From positions 1 through 7,539 of the forward strand of contig NZ_BAIO01000090.1 of assembly GCF_000613305.1 (NCBI RefSeq): a stretch of DNA of 7,539 nt. Direction: 5' to 3'. This DNA is from Komagataeibacter kakiaceti JCM 25156 (lineage in GTDB: Bacteria > Pseudomonadota > Alphaproteobacteria > Acetobacterales > Acetobacteraceae). This document shows positions 1-6,660 of the stretch, piece after piece; positions within the stretch are counted from its first letter, which is position 1, and every line of letters begins with the position of its first letter. The notes under the pieces were generated by a model. It was not told where the DNA came from. It made no database searches and saw only the letters and a list, made by a program, of their open reading frames with translations. The position numbers and the translations under genes were made by a program.

Positions 1-108
1 CGCCAGCCATGCCGGGAAAACCGCATGGGGCGCGCGGATTGCCGCCGCCACGGCCGCAACCAGCGCGACAGCGGATACCACAAGCGCGCCATGCCACGCG
101 CGGTTCAT
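1..108 (-). CDS. actF: ActF, alternative complex III membrane subunit (N-terminal 36 residues only)
   Basis: Only the first 36 codons are inside the window; the gene continues past the left edge. The ATG at 106-108 overlaps the actE stop codon in an ATGA arrangement, the same junction type used between actB/actC and actD/actE. The visible peptide starts MNRAWHGALVV and runs into a hydrophobic Ala/Val/Leu segment (about residues 7-24), then IRAPHAVFPAWLA, which fits a first transmembrane helix. In alternative complex III operons the gene after the monoheme cytochrome actE is actF, an integral membrane subunit with many helices and no cofactors. The identification therefore rests on gene order and the hydrophobic start, not on a diagnostic motif. 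I see no Shine-Dalgarno sequence in front of it, so translation probably depends on ribosomes finishing actE. Confidence 0.72.
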   Translation of the reverse strand, partial: MNRAWHGALVVSAVALVAAVAAAIRAPHAVFPAWLA

Positions 109-608
109 GGCGTGCGGGCCAACTGTTCGGGCGTCATGTCGGCGCGGGTGGCATGCTGGCTGCGCCCGAGGGCGTAAAGATAGGCCACGATGGCCCAGCG
201 GTCGTCCGGCCTGATCCGCTGGGCAAAGCCGTACATGATCCCCTGCCCTGCCGTGATGACATCATGCAGGTGCCTCGGCCCGCCCGTCTGTCCGTCAGCC
301 ACCATCAGGGGCAATGGTGCGGGAAAGCCGCGCTGCACCACCATGCCGTCACCCTGTCCCGTTTCCGCATGGCAGGGCGCGCAGAAGGCGTGATATTCGC
401 TTTGCCCGCGCTGGAGAAGGGCCATCGTCAACCGGGGGACGCGAGGCGGCGCGTCATGATATTCCACCGTGCCCGCCACGGGCTCCGCGGGTGCGGTATC
501 ACGGCTGGCGTAGGGATTTTCCCTGTGCTGTTTCGACATATCGTCACACCCGGTGGCCGGCAGCAGAAGCACAAAGGCCACAAAGCAGGCAGGCCGCGCG
601 GGTTTCAT
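105..608 (-). CDS. actE: ActE, monoheme cytochrome c lipoprotein of alternative complex III
   Basis: A 167-residue exported cytochrome c. Residues 1-21 form a short lipoprotein signal (basic MKPARP, a hydrophobic stretch, then lipobox LPATGC with Cys21 as the likely lipidated residue), so the mature protein should be anchored on the periplasmic face. One heme c site, CAPCH, is at residues 76-80. A plausible axial methionine is Met125 in GQGIMYGFA, as in class I cytochromes c and ActE proteins. The stretch after the signal (DDMSKQHRENPYASRD, then AGTV near residue 45) resembles the DM..QP...P..S...GTV pattern of ActE. In the complex it passes electrons onward from the Fe-S and heme wire. The start at 608 is well supported: AGGAGG lies 7 bases upstream (616-621, inside the end of actD), the strongest ribosome site in the operon, and the ATG overlaps the actD stop as ATGA. 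It also overlaps the actF start by 4 bases. Confidence 0.93.
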   Translation of the reverse strand: MKPARPACFVAFVLLLPATGCDDMSKQHRENPYASRDTAPAEPVAGTVEYHDAPPRVPRLTMALLQRGQSEYHAFCAPCHAETGQGDGMVVQRGFPAPLPLMVADGQTGGPRHLHDVITAGQGIMYGFAQRIRPDDRWAIVAYLYALGRSQHATRADMTPEQLARTP

Positions 609-1093
609 GGCCAGACCTCCTCAATCGTAAGCGGGTCGTGGCGGGCAAGCGTCTCACGCACCCGCGCGCTGTCGGCCGATCGCACCACAAGAACATATGC
701 GCCCAGCATGACGCCCCGCATGGCGGCACTTTCATCCACCGGGTCATACAGGCGTAGCAGACGCGCCACGATGCAGTAACCGACCATCCCCGCCAGCACC
801 GCACCCAGCACCGCCAGCTCAAATGTCGCGGGGATGTAGGACGGCCATGAAAAATCCGGCCTGCCGCCTATATCGAGCGGGTAGCTCACGGTCGTCGCGT
901 AAACCTGCATGCCAAAACCCCCCAGCCCCCCGACCAGCCCGCCCCCCAGCATCAGGAGCGGAAGGCGGGAGCCCGCGGTGATGCCGGACGGTTGCGTGGC
1001 GCTGTAGGTTTCGACCACACGGTTCGGGTCGCGCCGCAGTTCGGCCGCGGCGGCGCGCAGGGTTGCGTCGGTGCTGAATGCCGCGACGATCAG
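605..1093 (-). CDS. actD: ActD, DUF3341 membrane subunit of alternative complex III, apparent CTG start
   Basis: A 162-residue protein if started at the CTG at 1091-1093. Family features are clear: a soluble N-terminal part, transmembrane helix 1 at about residues 44-63 (LPLLMLGGGLVGGLGGF), the signature loop YPLDIGGRPDFSWPSYIP at 71-88, helix 2 at about 88-110, and a short C-terminal domain ending LTIEEVWP. ActD is a cofactor-free structural membrane subunit. The start is odd. No ATG, GTG or TTG occurs in frame near the actC/actD junction, yet the sequence IVAAFSTDATLRAAAAELR right after the CTG looks like the conserved ActD N-terminus. The CTG overlaps the actC stop (CTGA, 1090-1093), mirroring the ATGA overlaps at other junctions, and a purine-rich GGGGGA (1100-1105) lies 6 bases upstream. 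The next in-frame candidate is a GTG inside VVETYS (about residue 26), which would remove conserved sequence. The gene identity is certain; the exact start is not. Confidence 0.88.
   Translation of the reverse strand: MIVAAFSTDATLRAAAAELRRDPNRVVETYSATQPSGITAGSRLPLLMLGGGLVGGLGGFGMQVYATTVSYPLDIGGRPDFSWPSYIPATFELAVLGAVLAGMVGYCIVARLLRLYDPVDESAAMRGVMLGAYVLVVRSADSARVRETLARHDPLTIEEVWP
616..621 (-). promoter_or_regulatory. Strong Shine-Dalgarno site for actE
   Basis: AGGAGG on the minus strand, 7 bases before the actE ATG at 608 and encoded within the last codons of actD. It is the only near-perfect ribosome binding site among the act genes, so actE may be translated more than its neighbours, which otherwise rely on overlapping stop/start codons. 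Confidence 0.75.
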
Positions 1094-2463
1094 GGCCTGT
1101 CCCCCATGAGCATGGCCCGCATCTCGGCCATGGCCAGCATGGGGATAAAGCGCACAAGCAGCAGGAACGTGGTCAGGAACAGGCCGACCGTGCCCCCCAG
1201 CAGGCTCCATTCCCAGAACGTAGGCGTATATTGCCCCCAGGCGGAGGGAAGCTGCGTGCGCGCCAGGCTGGTCACGATAATCTGGAAGCGTTCCAGCCAC
1301 ATGCCAATGATCACACCCAGACAGACCAGCCACACGACCGGCTGGTTCAGCCGCACCGAACGCCACCACAATAATTGCGGAAAGACGATGTTCAGCATGA
1401 TCGTGCCCCAGTAAAGGGGTGCGTACAGGCCATGAAGCCGGAAGGCGAACATCGTACGATCCGCCTGATCCGGGCCATAGAATGTTGAAAAGACATCCAT
1501 GACATAGGCATAGGCAACGCACAGGCTGGCCGTGAGCAGCAGCCGCCCCAGCACGTCGATATGCCGGTTGGTGATATAGGGTTGCAGCCCCATGCCCCGG
1601 CGCAGCGGAATGACCGCCAGCAGCACGATGGCGAAACCGGACAGCCCCGCCCCGAAGACAAAGAACGGCGGGAACTGGGTTGAATGCCACCCCGTTGTCG
1701 CGCCCCCCGCGAAATCCATGCCGACAATGCTGTGAACCGACACCACCAGCGGGGCCATGAGCGCGGCCATAACGCCATAGACCGGCTGGTAATGCCGCCA
1801 TTGCAGGCCGGAACCCCGAAACCCCAGCGCAAGCACGCCATAGAACAGTTGCTGCCACGGCCGCCGCGCCCGGTCACGCAACGTGGCCAGATCCGGTAGC
1901 AGGCCGAAATACCAGAACATGACGGAGCAGGAGACATAGGCAAGGATGGCGAAAAAGTCCCACACCAGCGGGCTGCGGAACTGCGCCCACAGCCCCATGG
2001 TGTTGGGATAGGGAAACAGCCAGTAGAAAAACCGTGGCCGCCCCAGATGCAGGATCGGGAATATGGCCGCGCACAGGGCGGCGCAGAGTGTCAGGCTCTC
2101 GGCCAGCCGGTTGAGTGACGTACGCCACGGCGCGCGCAGCACGAAGAACAGGGCGGAAATGAACGTGCCGCCGGAGGCGATGGCGATCCACCAGACGTAA
2201 TTGAGAATATCGAACCCCCACGCCACCGGCCAGTCGATGCCCCATACCCCCAGCCCGGCATAAAACAGCCACGCCACGGATACGACGCCCCCCGCCAGCA
2301 GCGCCAGTGCGACACCCAGGCACAGCCACCACCACAGCGGCGTCCACCGCGCGGCATCGGGGCGCAGGGTCGTCACACATATCCGCTCCGTCAGGGAGCG
2401 GGGCGTTTCATCGGGGTGGATGATGTCTTCATCCCGCCGGGGCGCGACCATGCCGCGCGTCAT
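1090..2463 (-). CDS. actC: ActC, NrfD/PsrC-like quinol-oxidising membrane subunit of alternative complex III
   Basis: A 457-residue integral membrane protein with about ten predicted helices. The first is near residues 43-68 and the last near 417-440. The N-terminal 40 residues are polar and should be cytoplasmic. ActC belongs to the NrfD/PsrC family and carries the quinol-oxidation site of the complex, delivering electrons to the Fe-S domain of ActB. Visible family blocks are HLGRPRFFYWLFPYPN (139-154) and FRSPLVWDF (162-170), which contain His139 and Asp169, residues placed where quinone-site and proton-path residues are proposed. Further blocks are SVHSIVGMDFAGG (242-254) followed by the W..T.FPPFFV segment, and MWLERFQIIV (388-397). 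The ATG at 2461-2463 overlaps the actB stop as ATGA. The stop at 1090-1092 overlaps the CTG used for actD. The length is normal and the reading frame is intact. Confidence 0.96.
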   Translation of the reverse strand: MTRGMVAPRRDEDIIHPDETPRSLTERICVTTLRPDAARWTPLWWWLCLGVALALLAGGVVSVAWLFYAGLGVWGIDWPVAWGFDILNYVWWIAIASGGTFISALFFVLRAPWRTSLNRLAESLTLCAALCAAIFPILHLGRPRFFYWLFPYPNTMGLWAQFRSPLVWDFFAILAYVSCSVMFWYFGLLPDLATLRDRARRPWQQLFYGVLALGFRGSGLQWRHYQPVYGVMAALMAPLVVSVHSIVGMDFAGGATTGWHSTQFPPFFVFGAGLSGFAIVLLAVIPLRRGMGLQPYITNRHIDVLGRLLLTASLCVAYAYVMDVFSTFYGPDQADRTMFAFRLHGLYAPLYWGTIMLNIVFPQLLWWRSVRLNQPVVWLVCLGVIIGMWLERFQIIVTSLARTQLPSAWGQYTPTFWEWSLLGGTVGLFLTTFLLLVRFIPMLAMAEMRAMLMGDRP

Positions 2464-5357
2464 GACCCGATATCCGGGTTGCGGTTGCGAATGCGCCCCT
2501 CATACGTCACGCGCGGTCGCGTGCCCTGTTCGGGTAGTGCGCCATAGCTGAGCGGGCTGGCCTTGCGGTGCGTGACCTCCGCCATGGGGTCATTGATGTC
2601 GCCAAAGCTCATGGCCTGCGTGGGACAGGCCGCCTGACACGCGGTCACGACACGTTCCGGCACGCCGTCACGATCCGAAACGATACGCGCCTGCGCGATA
2701 CGCTGCACGCAGAACGTACATTTTTCCATAACCCCGCGCGTGCGAACGGAAACATCGGGATTGCGGCTGATGGCCGGGCGGCTTTCGTACTGCGCGAACG
2801 CGAAGTAATTGAACCGCCTGACCTTGTAGGGGCAGTTGTTGGAGCAGAATTTGGTCCCGATACACCGATTATAGACCATCACGTTCAGGCCTTCGGAATC
2901 ATGTGTCGTCGCCCCGACCGGACACACGGTCTCGCACGGGGCCTGCTCGCAATGCATGCATAGCATCGGCTGGAAGAACGTATCGGGCGCGTCTGGCGTT
3001 CCTTCATAGGCGCGGTCAATCCGCAGCCAGTGCATTTCGCGCTGGCGCAGCACCTCGTCCCGCCCCACCACCGGAATATTGTTTTCCACCTGACATGCCG
3101 TGACACACGCATTGCAGCCGATGCAGGCGTTCAGGTCGATGCTCATCCCCCACGCGACGGGTGCGTCGGGTGGCCTGCGGTACAGCGTTTCCTCCCCTGC
3201 CCCGCCCTCCTTCAGGAAGGCTGGATTGTCCCTGAACTGCTCCAGTGTGCCGTGGCGTGCAATATCTGAAGGCCCGGCATCAATCATCGTGGCATGGTGT
3301 TCGGTGCAGGCGACGGGACTGGCCGGGTTCTCCCCCGCCTCGATCCGCAGCGGGCCGGAGGCGTCGCGGAATGGATACAGGTCGGTGCCGACATGATTGC
3401 CCGTCTCCCCCGCATGGCTGCGGCCCCACCCCAGAAAGCCCACCACGCAGCCCATTGCCTGCCCCGGCTGTATCCAGACCGGAAGCCGCCTGCGGATTTC
3501 CCCCTGCGAGAGTATCACCACATCGCCGTTACGCAGTTTCATGTCACGGGCGAGGTCGGGGGGGATCAGTAGCGGGTTGTCCCACACCACCTTGCTCAAC
3601 GGACGCGGCAGTTCCTGCAGCCACGGATTGTTGGCCCCCCGTCCATCCCACAGATAGGGATCGGGCCGCAGCAGCAGGACAGGCTGCGCGGACTTTCGCG
3701 GGTAGGAGGCGGGAGACGCCACGCGGACTGCGCCATGCTGTAATGCCGCCCCCACCCGCCGGGACGCCGTTTGCGTGACAACACCGGACGCCAGCGCATC
3801 GTGCCAGCCCCGGAGGGAAGGCAGGTGATCACGCCATGTCGCGCGCACCAGATCAGCGGCGGGGCGTAACGGTTGCCCCAGGCAGGCATGCAGGGCGCCG
3901 TGCATGTTCATGCCACCATACAGGGGCATGGCCTGCGGCTGGAGAAGGGCGATCGTGCCATCATGCCCCCTGGCATCGCCCCAGTCCTCCATTCCATGCG
4001 CCAGCGGAACATGCCAGTGGGTCGTGACCGCCGTTTCATGCGGGCGGTCCGCAAGGGTGATACTGGTCTCCACATGCCGCAGGGCTGCGGCGAAGCACGG
4101 AACCTGTTGGACGGGATTGACGTCAAGGATGACAAGCGCCGTCACCGCACCGCGTTCCATGTCCTCCATCAATGTGGACAGCGTGTCCGGTGGCGTAACG
4201 GGCTGATATTCCGGCGGCTCGAAAACATCGAATACCCGGCCCCGTCCGCCCAGGGCCTCGTTCATGGCCTGCACCATGGCATGGACTTCGGGCGGATGAT
4301 GGGGGCCGATATGCACCAGCGCCCGCCCATGGCTGGCGCGCAGGTCCGCCACCATGGGGCCAAGCCAGTCCGGGCCGCCCGACGGCGTTTCATTTTGCAG
4401 GAGATGCGCGGACAGCCGACCGATAACCTCGTTCAGCACGGCAGGAGACGCGATGAACCGATGATCCGCCGCAACGCCGGTCAGTGATGGCGTGGGTTCC
4501 ACCGCATACAGGCGGTTCATGACCCCGCGCGCGGGATTACGGCGCGCGGCAAAGGCCCGGGCATATGCAAGATGCCCCGGCGCGCTGTCCAGCAGGTCAC
4601 TATCCAGCGCCAGCACCACATCCGCCCGCGCCAGATCCGCAATAACCGAAACCGGCTGGCCATAGGCAAGGGCAAGACCCTGCCGGACACTCTCCCGCCC
4701 GATCGCATCCCACTGGTGCCACCGCGCGCCCGGGGCCGCCGCCAGTAGCTGATCCATCACCCTGCCCAGCGTGGGGGATGTCACCGTGCCCGTCAGGATA
4801 CGCAGGCCGGTGCCTGAGCGTGTGCCATCGGGCTGTCCGGTCATGATGGCTGACCGCATCCTGCCCATCGCGCCCGCCACGTCCTGCCATGACGTGGGCA
4901 TGCCCTGATGCAGCGGGCCGCCTGCGCGGTCGGGATCATAAAAATCATGGATCAGGGCCTGCGCCATGGCGTCCGTGCCGCCCAGACTGGCGGGATGCGC
5001 GGGGTTCCCCTCAATCTTGATGGGGCGGCCCATCTGATGGGTCACGAGAATGCCTTCGGCATATCCATCACGCACATGCGCCGTGGCATAGATGTTGGGA
5101 ACACCGGGAACCACGCCCTCCGCGGCTTTTACGGCTGAGACGAACCCCCGATCCGGCGTGCCGGGATCGCACCCCGCAACTCCGCCACTGGCCAGCGCCA
5201 GAGCCAAGAGCCTGAGTGTGCGCCGCCGGTCCAGCGTATGCGACAGGGCCGTTTCAAGCTGGGGAAAATGCCGGGCCAGTTCACTATCGGACAGGCCTGC
5301 CAGCCTGCGGACCGCGCCCCTGCCCGAAGGCCAGCCTAGCGGTGGCATATCGCGCAT
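2460..5357 (-). CDS. actB: ActB, molybdopterin-oxidoreductase-like/iron-sulfur subunit of alternative complex III
   Basis: A 965-residue fusion typical of ActB. Residues 43-63 hold a Tat-like signal (DRRRTLRLL, hydrophobic Ala/Leu run, then GGVAGC with Cys63), so export of the folded protein to the periplasmic side is expected. Residues of about 70-720 form the B1 domain, related to molybdopterin oxidoreductases; in ActB this domain is not thought to bind the cofactor. Residues of about 730-930 form the B2 ferredoxin domain with four cysteine groups: C745/748/751/755, C800/803/808/812, C832/838/842 and C880/883/907/911. These fit the three [4Fe-4S] and one [3Fe-4S] clusters of the family. It carries electrons from the ActC quinol site to the ActA hemes. 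The start may be the ATG at 5357 or the one at 5348, which has a GACGGA at better spacing. Either overlaps the end of actA, including its last heme motif. The stop overlaps actC by 4 bases. Confidence 0.96.
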   Translation of the reverse strand: MRDMPPLGWPSGRGAVRRLAGLSDSELARHFPQLETALSHTLDRRRTLRLLALALASGGVAGCDPGTPDRGFVSAVKAAEGVVPGVPNIYATAHVRDGYAEGILVTHQMGRPIKIEGNPAHPASLGGTDAMAQALIHDFYDPDRAGGPLHQGMPTSWQDVAGAMGRMRSAIMTGQPDGTRSGTGLRILTGTVTSPTLGRVMDQLLAAAPGARWHQWDAIGRESVRQGLALAYGQPVSVIADLARADVVLALDSDLLDSAPGHLAYARAFAARRNPARGVMNRLYAVEPTPSLTGVAADHRFIASPAVLNEVIGRLSAHLLQNETPSGGPDWLGPMVADLRASHGRALVHIGPHHPPEVHAMVQAMNEALGGRGRVFDVFEPPEYQPVTPPDTLSTLMEDMERGAVTALVILDVNPVQQVPCFAAALRHVETSITLADRPHETAVTTHWHVPLAHGMEDWGDARGHDGTIALLQPQAMPLYGGMNMHGALHACLGQPLRPAADLVRATWRDHLPSLRGWHDALASGVVTQTASRRVGAALQHGAVRVASPASYPRKSAQPVLLLRPDPYLWDGRGANNPWLQELPRPLSKVVWDNPLLIPPDLARDMKLRNGDVVILSQGEIRRRLPVWIQPGQAMGCVVGFLGWGRSHAGETGNHVGTDLYPFRDASGPLRIEAGENPASPVACTEHHATMIDAGPSDIARHGTLEQFRDNPAFLKEGGAGEETLYRRPPDAPVAWGMSIDLNACIGCNACVTACQVENNIPVVGRDEVLRQREMHWLRIDRAYEGTPDAPDTFFQPMLCMHCEQAPCETVCPVGATTHDSEGLNVMVYNRCIGTKFCSNNCPYKVRRFNYFAFAQYESRPAISRNPDVSVRTRGVMEKCTFCVQRIAQARIVSDRDGVPERVVTACQAACPTQAMSFGDINDPMAEVTHRKASPLSYGALPEQGTRPRVTYEGRIRNRNPDIGS

Positions 5358-5987
5358 TCCGTCAGGTTACGTCCGCCCACATGATACCGCGCCACCAGCG
5401 CCGCTGGCATGGGTGTGGCGCGGTCACGCTGCCAGCCCGTATCGAATATGTTTTCCGCCGGGCGCAGTTGCGGCCCCGGATCGCGGTGGCAGTCGAGACA
5501 GAACTGCATCGTCAGGGTTCTGGCCTTGTAGGTCAGGGGCATGGTGGCGACATTGCCATGGCAGCTTTCGCATCCGACGCCTTTGGCGACATGAATGCCA
5601 TGATTGAAATAGACATAGTCGGGAACATTGGTGACGCGCGGCCAGACCAGCGGCGTATCATGGAGGAAACTGTCACGAACGCGCGCCAGCACCCCGGCGT
5701 TCGTCCATATCTGTGAATGGCATGTCATGCAGGTGAAGGTCGGGGGCATGCTGGCCTGCGCACTATGTTCCACGCTGCTGTGACAGAACCGGCAATCCAG
5801 CCCCAGACCCGCGACGTGATGCTGATGACTGAAGGGCACCGGCTGTTCGACCACCCACCCACATGCCGGCATAATCGGTATATGGCCATGCGAACCACCA
5901 CAGGCATCCACCCGTAACCGCGCTGGCGCACCCGAGCAGACATGTGACCATGATGACATTGGCGCGGGGCGTGAACAGCGCTGCCAT
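5336..5987 (-). pseudogene. actA: ActA, pentaheme cytochrome c of alternative complex III, frameshifted near the N-terminus
   Basis: ActA is the membrane-anchored multiheme cytochrome that relays electrons from ActB. Five CXXCH sites are present: CRFCH (5780-5794), CMTCH (5717-5731), CESCH (5558-5572), CLDCH (5486-5500) and CAICH (5342-5356). Family blocks QPVPFSHQHHVAGLGLDC and DYVYFNHGIHVAKGVGC are also present. The N-terminal part MAALFTPRANVIMVTCLLG, with a membrane helix at about residues 10-33 and then WPYTDYAGMW, starts at 5987 in a different frame and by itself stops at 5763 after 74 residues. The two parts join at the GTGG tandem repeat at 5851-5862. Removing 4 bases (one unit) gives MWVVEQPVPF and a normal 215-residue protein; removing 1 base also restores the frame. 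The heme frame is open upstream to an ATG at 6040, with another at 5995, but that N-terminus is polar and basic with no export signal, so hemes could not be attached in the periplasm. The lesion could be real, reversible by slippage, or a sequencing error. Confidence 0.85.
5851..5862 (-). repeat. Tandem tetranucleotide (GTGG)x3 at the actA frame switch
   Basis: The minus strand reads GTGGGTGGGTGG, three units of a 4-base repeat, at exactly the point where the actA N-terminal frame and heme frame must be joined. Two units would put both parts in one frame. A gain of one unit by slipped-strand mispairing is the simplest explanation. Three units is short for a classical phase-variable tract. Confidence 0.8.
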
Positions 5988-6001
5988 CTATCCATGTTCC
6001 G

Positions 6002-6019
6002 TTTTATATTACGTTTATA
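6002..6019 (-). promoter_or_regulatory. Candidate -10 boxes for the act operon
   Basis: On the minus strand TATAAA occurs twice in a locally AT-rich spot, at 6014-6019 and 6003-6008, 16 to 32 bases before the actA ATG at 5987. No clear TTGACA-like -35 element lies at the right spacing; TTTCCA about 6 bases upstream is too close. If either box is used, the mRNA leader would be very short. This rests on base composition and position only. Confidence 0.25.
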
Positions 6020-6056
6020 CTTGGAAACACCGCATATCATTTCCCGGACATTCCAT

Positions 6057-6071
6057 GGGGCAGAACGCCCC
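6057..6071 (-). other. Short GC-rich hairpin upstream of actA
   Basis: GGGGC and GCCCC, 5-base arms around a 5-base loop, about 70 bases upstream of the actA start. No T-run follows on either strand, so it is not a standard terminator. It could be a small operator or a leader structure. Confidence 0.3.
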
Positions 6072-6090
6072 GCCCCCGAAAAACGATCCC

Positions 6091-6123
6091 TTCACAACGC
6101 GGTGAATATGGCCGTTCACGGCC
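6091..6123. promoter_or_regulatory. Candidate operator cluster: TTCAC/GTGAA half-sites and a GGCCGT dyad
   Basis: Three half-sites alternate in orientation: TTCAC (6091-6095), GTGAA (6102-6106) and TTCAC (6115-6119). This gives TTCAC-N6-GTGAA followed by GTGAA-N8-TTCAC sharing the middle arm. Overlapping the last one is GGCCGT-TC-ACGGCC (6110-6123). The cluster lies about 105-135 bases upstream of the actA ATG and about 235 bases upstream of the divergent small gene at 6359, so a regulator bound here could serve either. I cannot match it to a named regulator. Confidence 0.35.
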
Positions 6124-6160
6124 GATGAGACGTTGTTTTGAAATAACTGATTGATAAGAA

Positions 6161-6225
6161 AAGTTTTTTGGTGCTGTCTCTTTTTAACAGCGTTTTCTGA
6201 AGCTTTAAAAAGCTTCACCAAAAAC
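6161..6225. repeat. Interspersed palindromic repeat, copy 1
   Basis: About 65 bases. Outer arms GTTTTTTGGTG (6163-6173) and CACCAAAAAC (6216-6225) enclose two inner hairpins: GCTGT/ACAGC (6173-6177 with 6187-6191) and GAAGCTTT/AAAGCTTC (6199-6216, 2-base loop). The segment CGTTTTCTGAAGCTT and the outer arms match copy 2 at 6799-6874 in the same orientation, but the first hairpin has different arm bases while still pairing. I recall similar elements between genes in Komagataeibacter and Gluconacetobacter genomes, probably acting as terminators or mRNA-end structures. That assignment is from memory and not checked. Confidence 0.7.
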
Positions 6226-6345
6226 CGCCCCCTACAGGCCAAAAGTTACCTGCATCACGGCGCTGGTTTCCTGAGCGAAACCTTTATTCCGCCATTGCGA
6301 AACTTACGGGACACGGATGGCGTTCAGAAACCTAAATCCCGTAAC

Positions 6346-6350
6346 AAGGA
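6346..6350 (+). promoter_or_regulatory. Shine-Dalgarno site deciding the start of the small membrane protein
   Basis: AAGGA ends 8 bases before the ATG at 6359 but only 2 bases before the in-frame ATG at 6353. This favours 6359 as the start. The in-frame ATG at 6317 has no comparable site upstream. Confidence 0.5.
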
Positions 6351-6358
6351 ATATGGCC

Positions 6359-6544
6359 ATGAGCAATAATGTCCATTCAAAGGGCGAACCCCCGCCCCTG
6401 GCTGACAACAGCCTCAAGCCGCCGTTCGCCACGCCCACGGAACGAAAGCATGCCCTGTTAACGACAATGATGGTCATTCTTTTTCTGGGCGGAATAGCTA
6501 TCGGGTGTGTTTTTTCTCCGCATATTCCATTACCCAAGTTTTAG
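6359..6544 (+). CDS. Hypothetical 61-residue single-pass membrane protein
   Basis: I do not recognise this protein. From the ATG at 6359 it is 61 residues: a Pro-rich polar N-terminus (MSNNVHSKGEPPPLADNS), a basic patch TERKH at about 27-31, one hydrophobic segment at about 32-52 (LLTTMMVILFLGGIAIGCVF), and a short tail SPHIPLPKF. The basic patch before the helix predicts the N-terminus in the cytoplasm and the tail outside. Support for it being real comes from the AAGGA ribosome site, the coherent membrane-protein layout, and its placement between two palindromic repeats where no other reading frame looks convincing. It is divergent from the act operon and convergent with the chemotaxis gene. 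Position and size would suit a small accessory subunit of a respiratory complex, but nothing in the sequence shows that. In-frame starts at 6353 or 6317 would add 2 or 14 residues. Confidence 0.55.
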   Translation: MSNNVHSKGEPPPLADNSLKPPFATPTERKHALLTTMMVILFLGGIAIGCVFSPHIPLPKF

Positions 6545-6660
6545 TCATATTTTTATATGTTTTGTTTTTTACATATACTGAATACATATATTCATAATAA
6601 AAATATTATCATGTCTTGTTTATAGTAACAGAATACTACAAAAATATGAAATACAGGAAC
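6541..6660. other. AT-rich patch downstream of the small membrane protein gene
   Basis: About 120 bases that are strikingly AT-rich against a GC-rich background. They hold several short dyads: TATGT/ACATA around a T-rich loop (6556-6575), GAATA/TATTC (6580-6593) and ATAATA/TATTAT with an AAAA loop (6594-6609). The T-rich hairpin directly after the stop codon at 6544 may end transcription of the small gene, though it is not a standard GC stem with a T-tail. No gene is visible in it. Confidence 0.45.

Noticed and set aside
9..779. Long plus-strand open frames opposite actD/actE
   Set aside because: Their translations are Arg/Pro/His-rich and unlike proteins, and they lie opposite genes with clear family motifs.
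605..1858. A 417-codon open frame on the minus strand covering actD and much of actC
   Set aside because: Only the part from about 1093 to 605 looks like a protein family (ActD). The upstream part is an out-of-frame shadow of actC, rich in Ala, Gly, His and Arg as expected for GC-rich shadow frames. I did not call an extended or fused ActD.
3873..4487. A 204-codon plus-strand open frame opposite actB
   Set aside because: It is antisense to a well-supported domain of ActB; the composition is typical of shadow frames and there is no convincing ribosome site or motif.
6151..6175. TTGATAAGAA as a possible FNR-type box
   Set aside because: The matching ATCAA half-site at 4-base spacing is absent.
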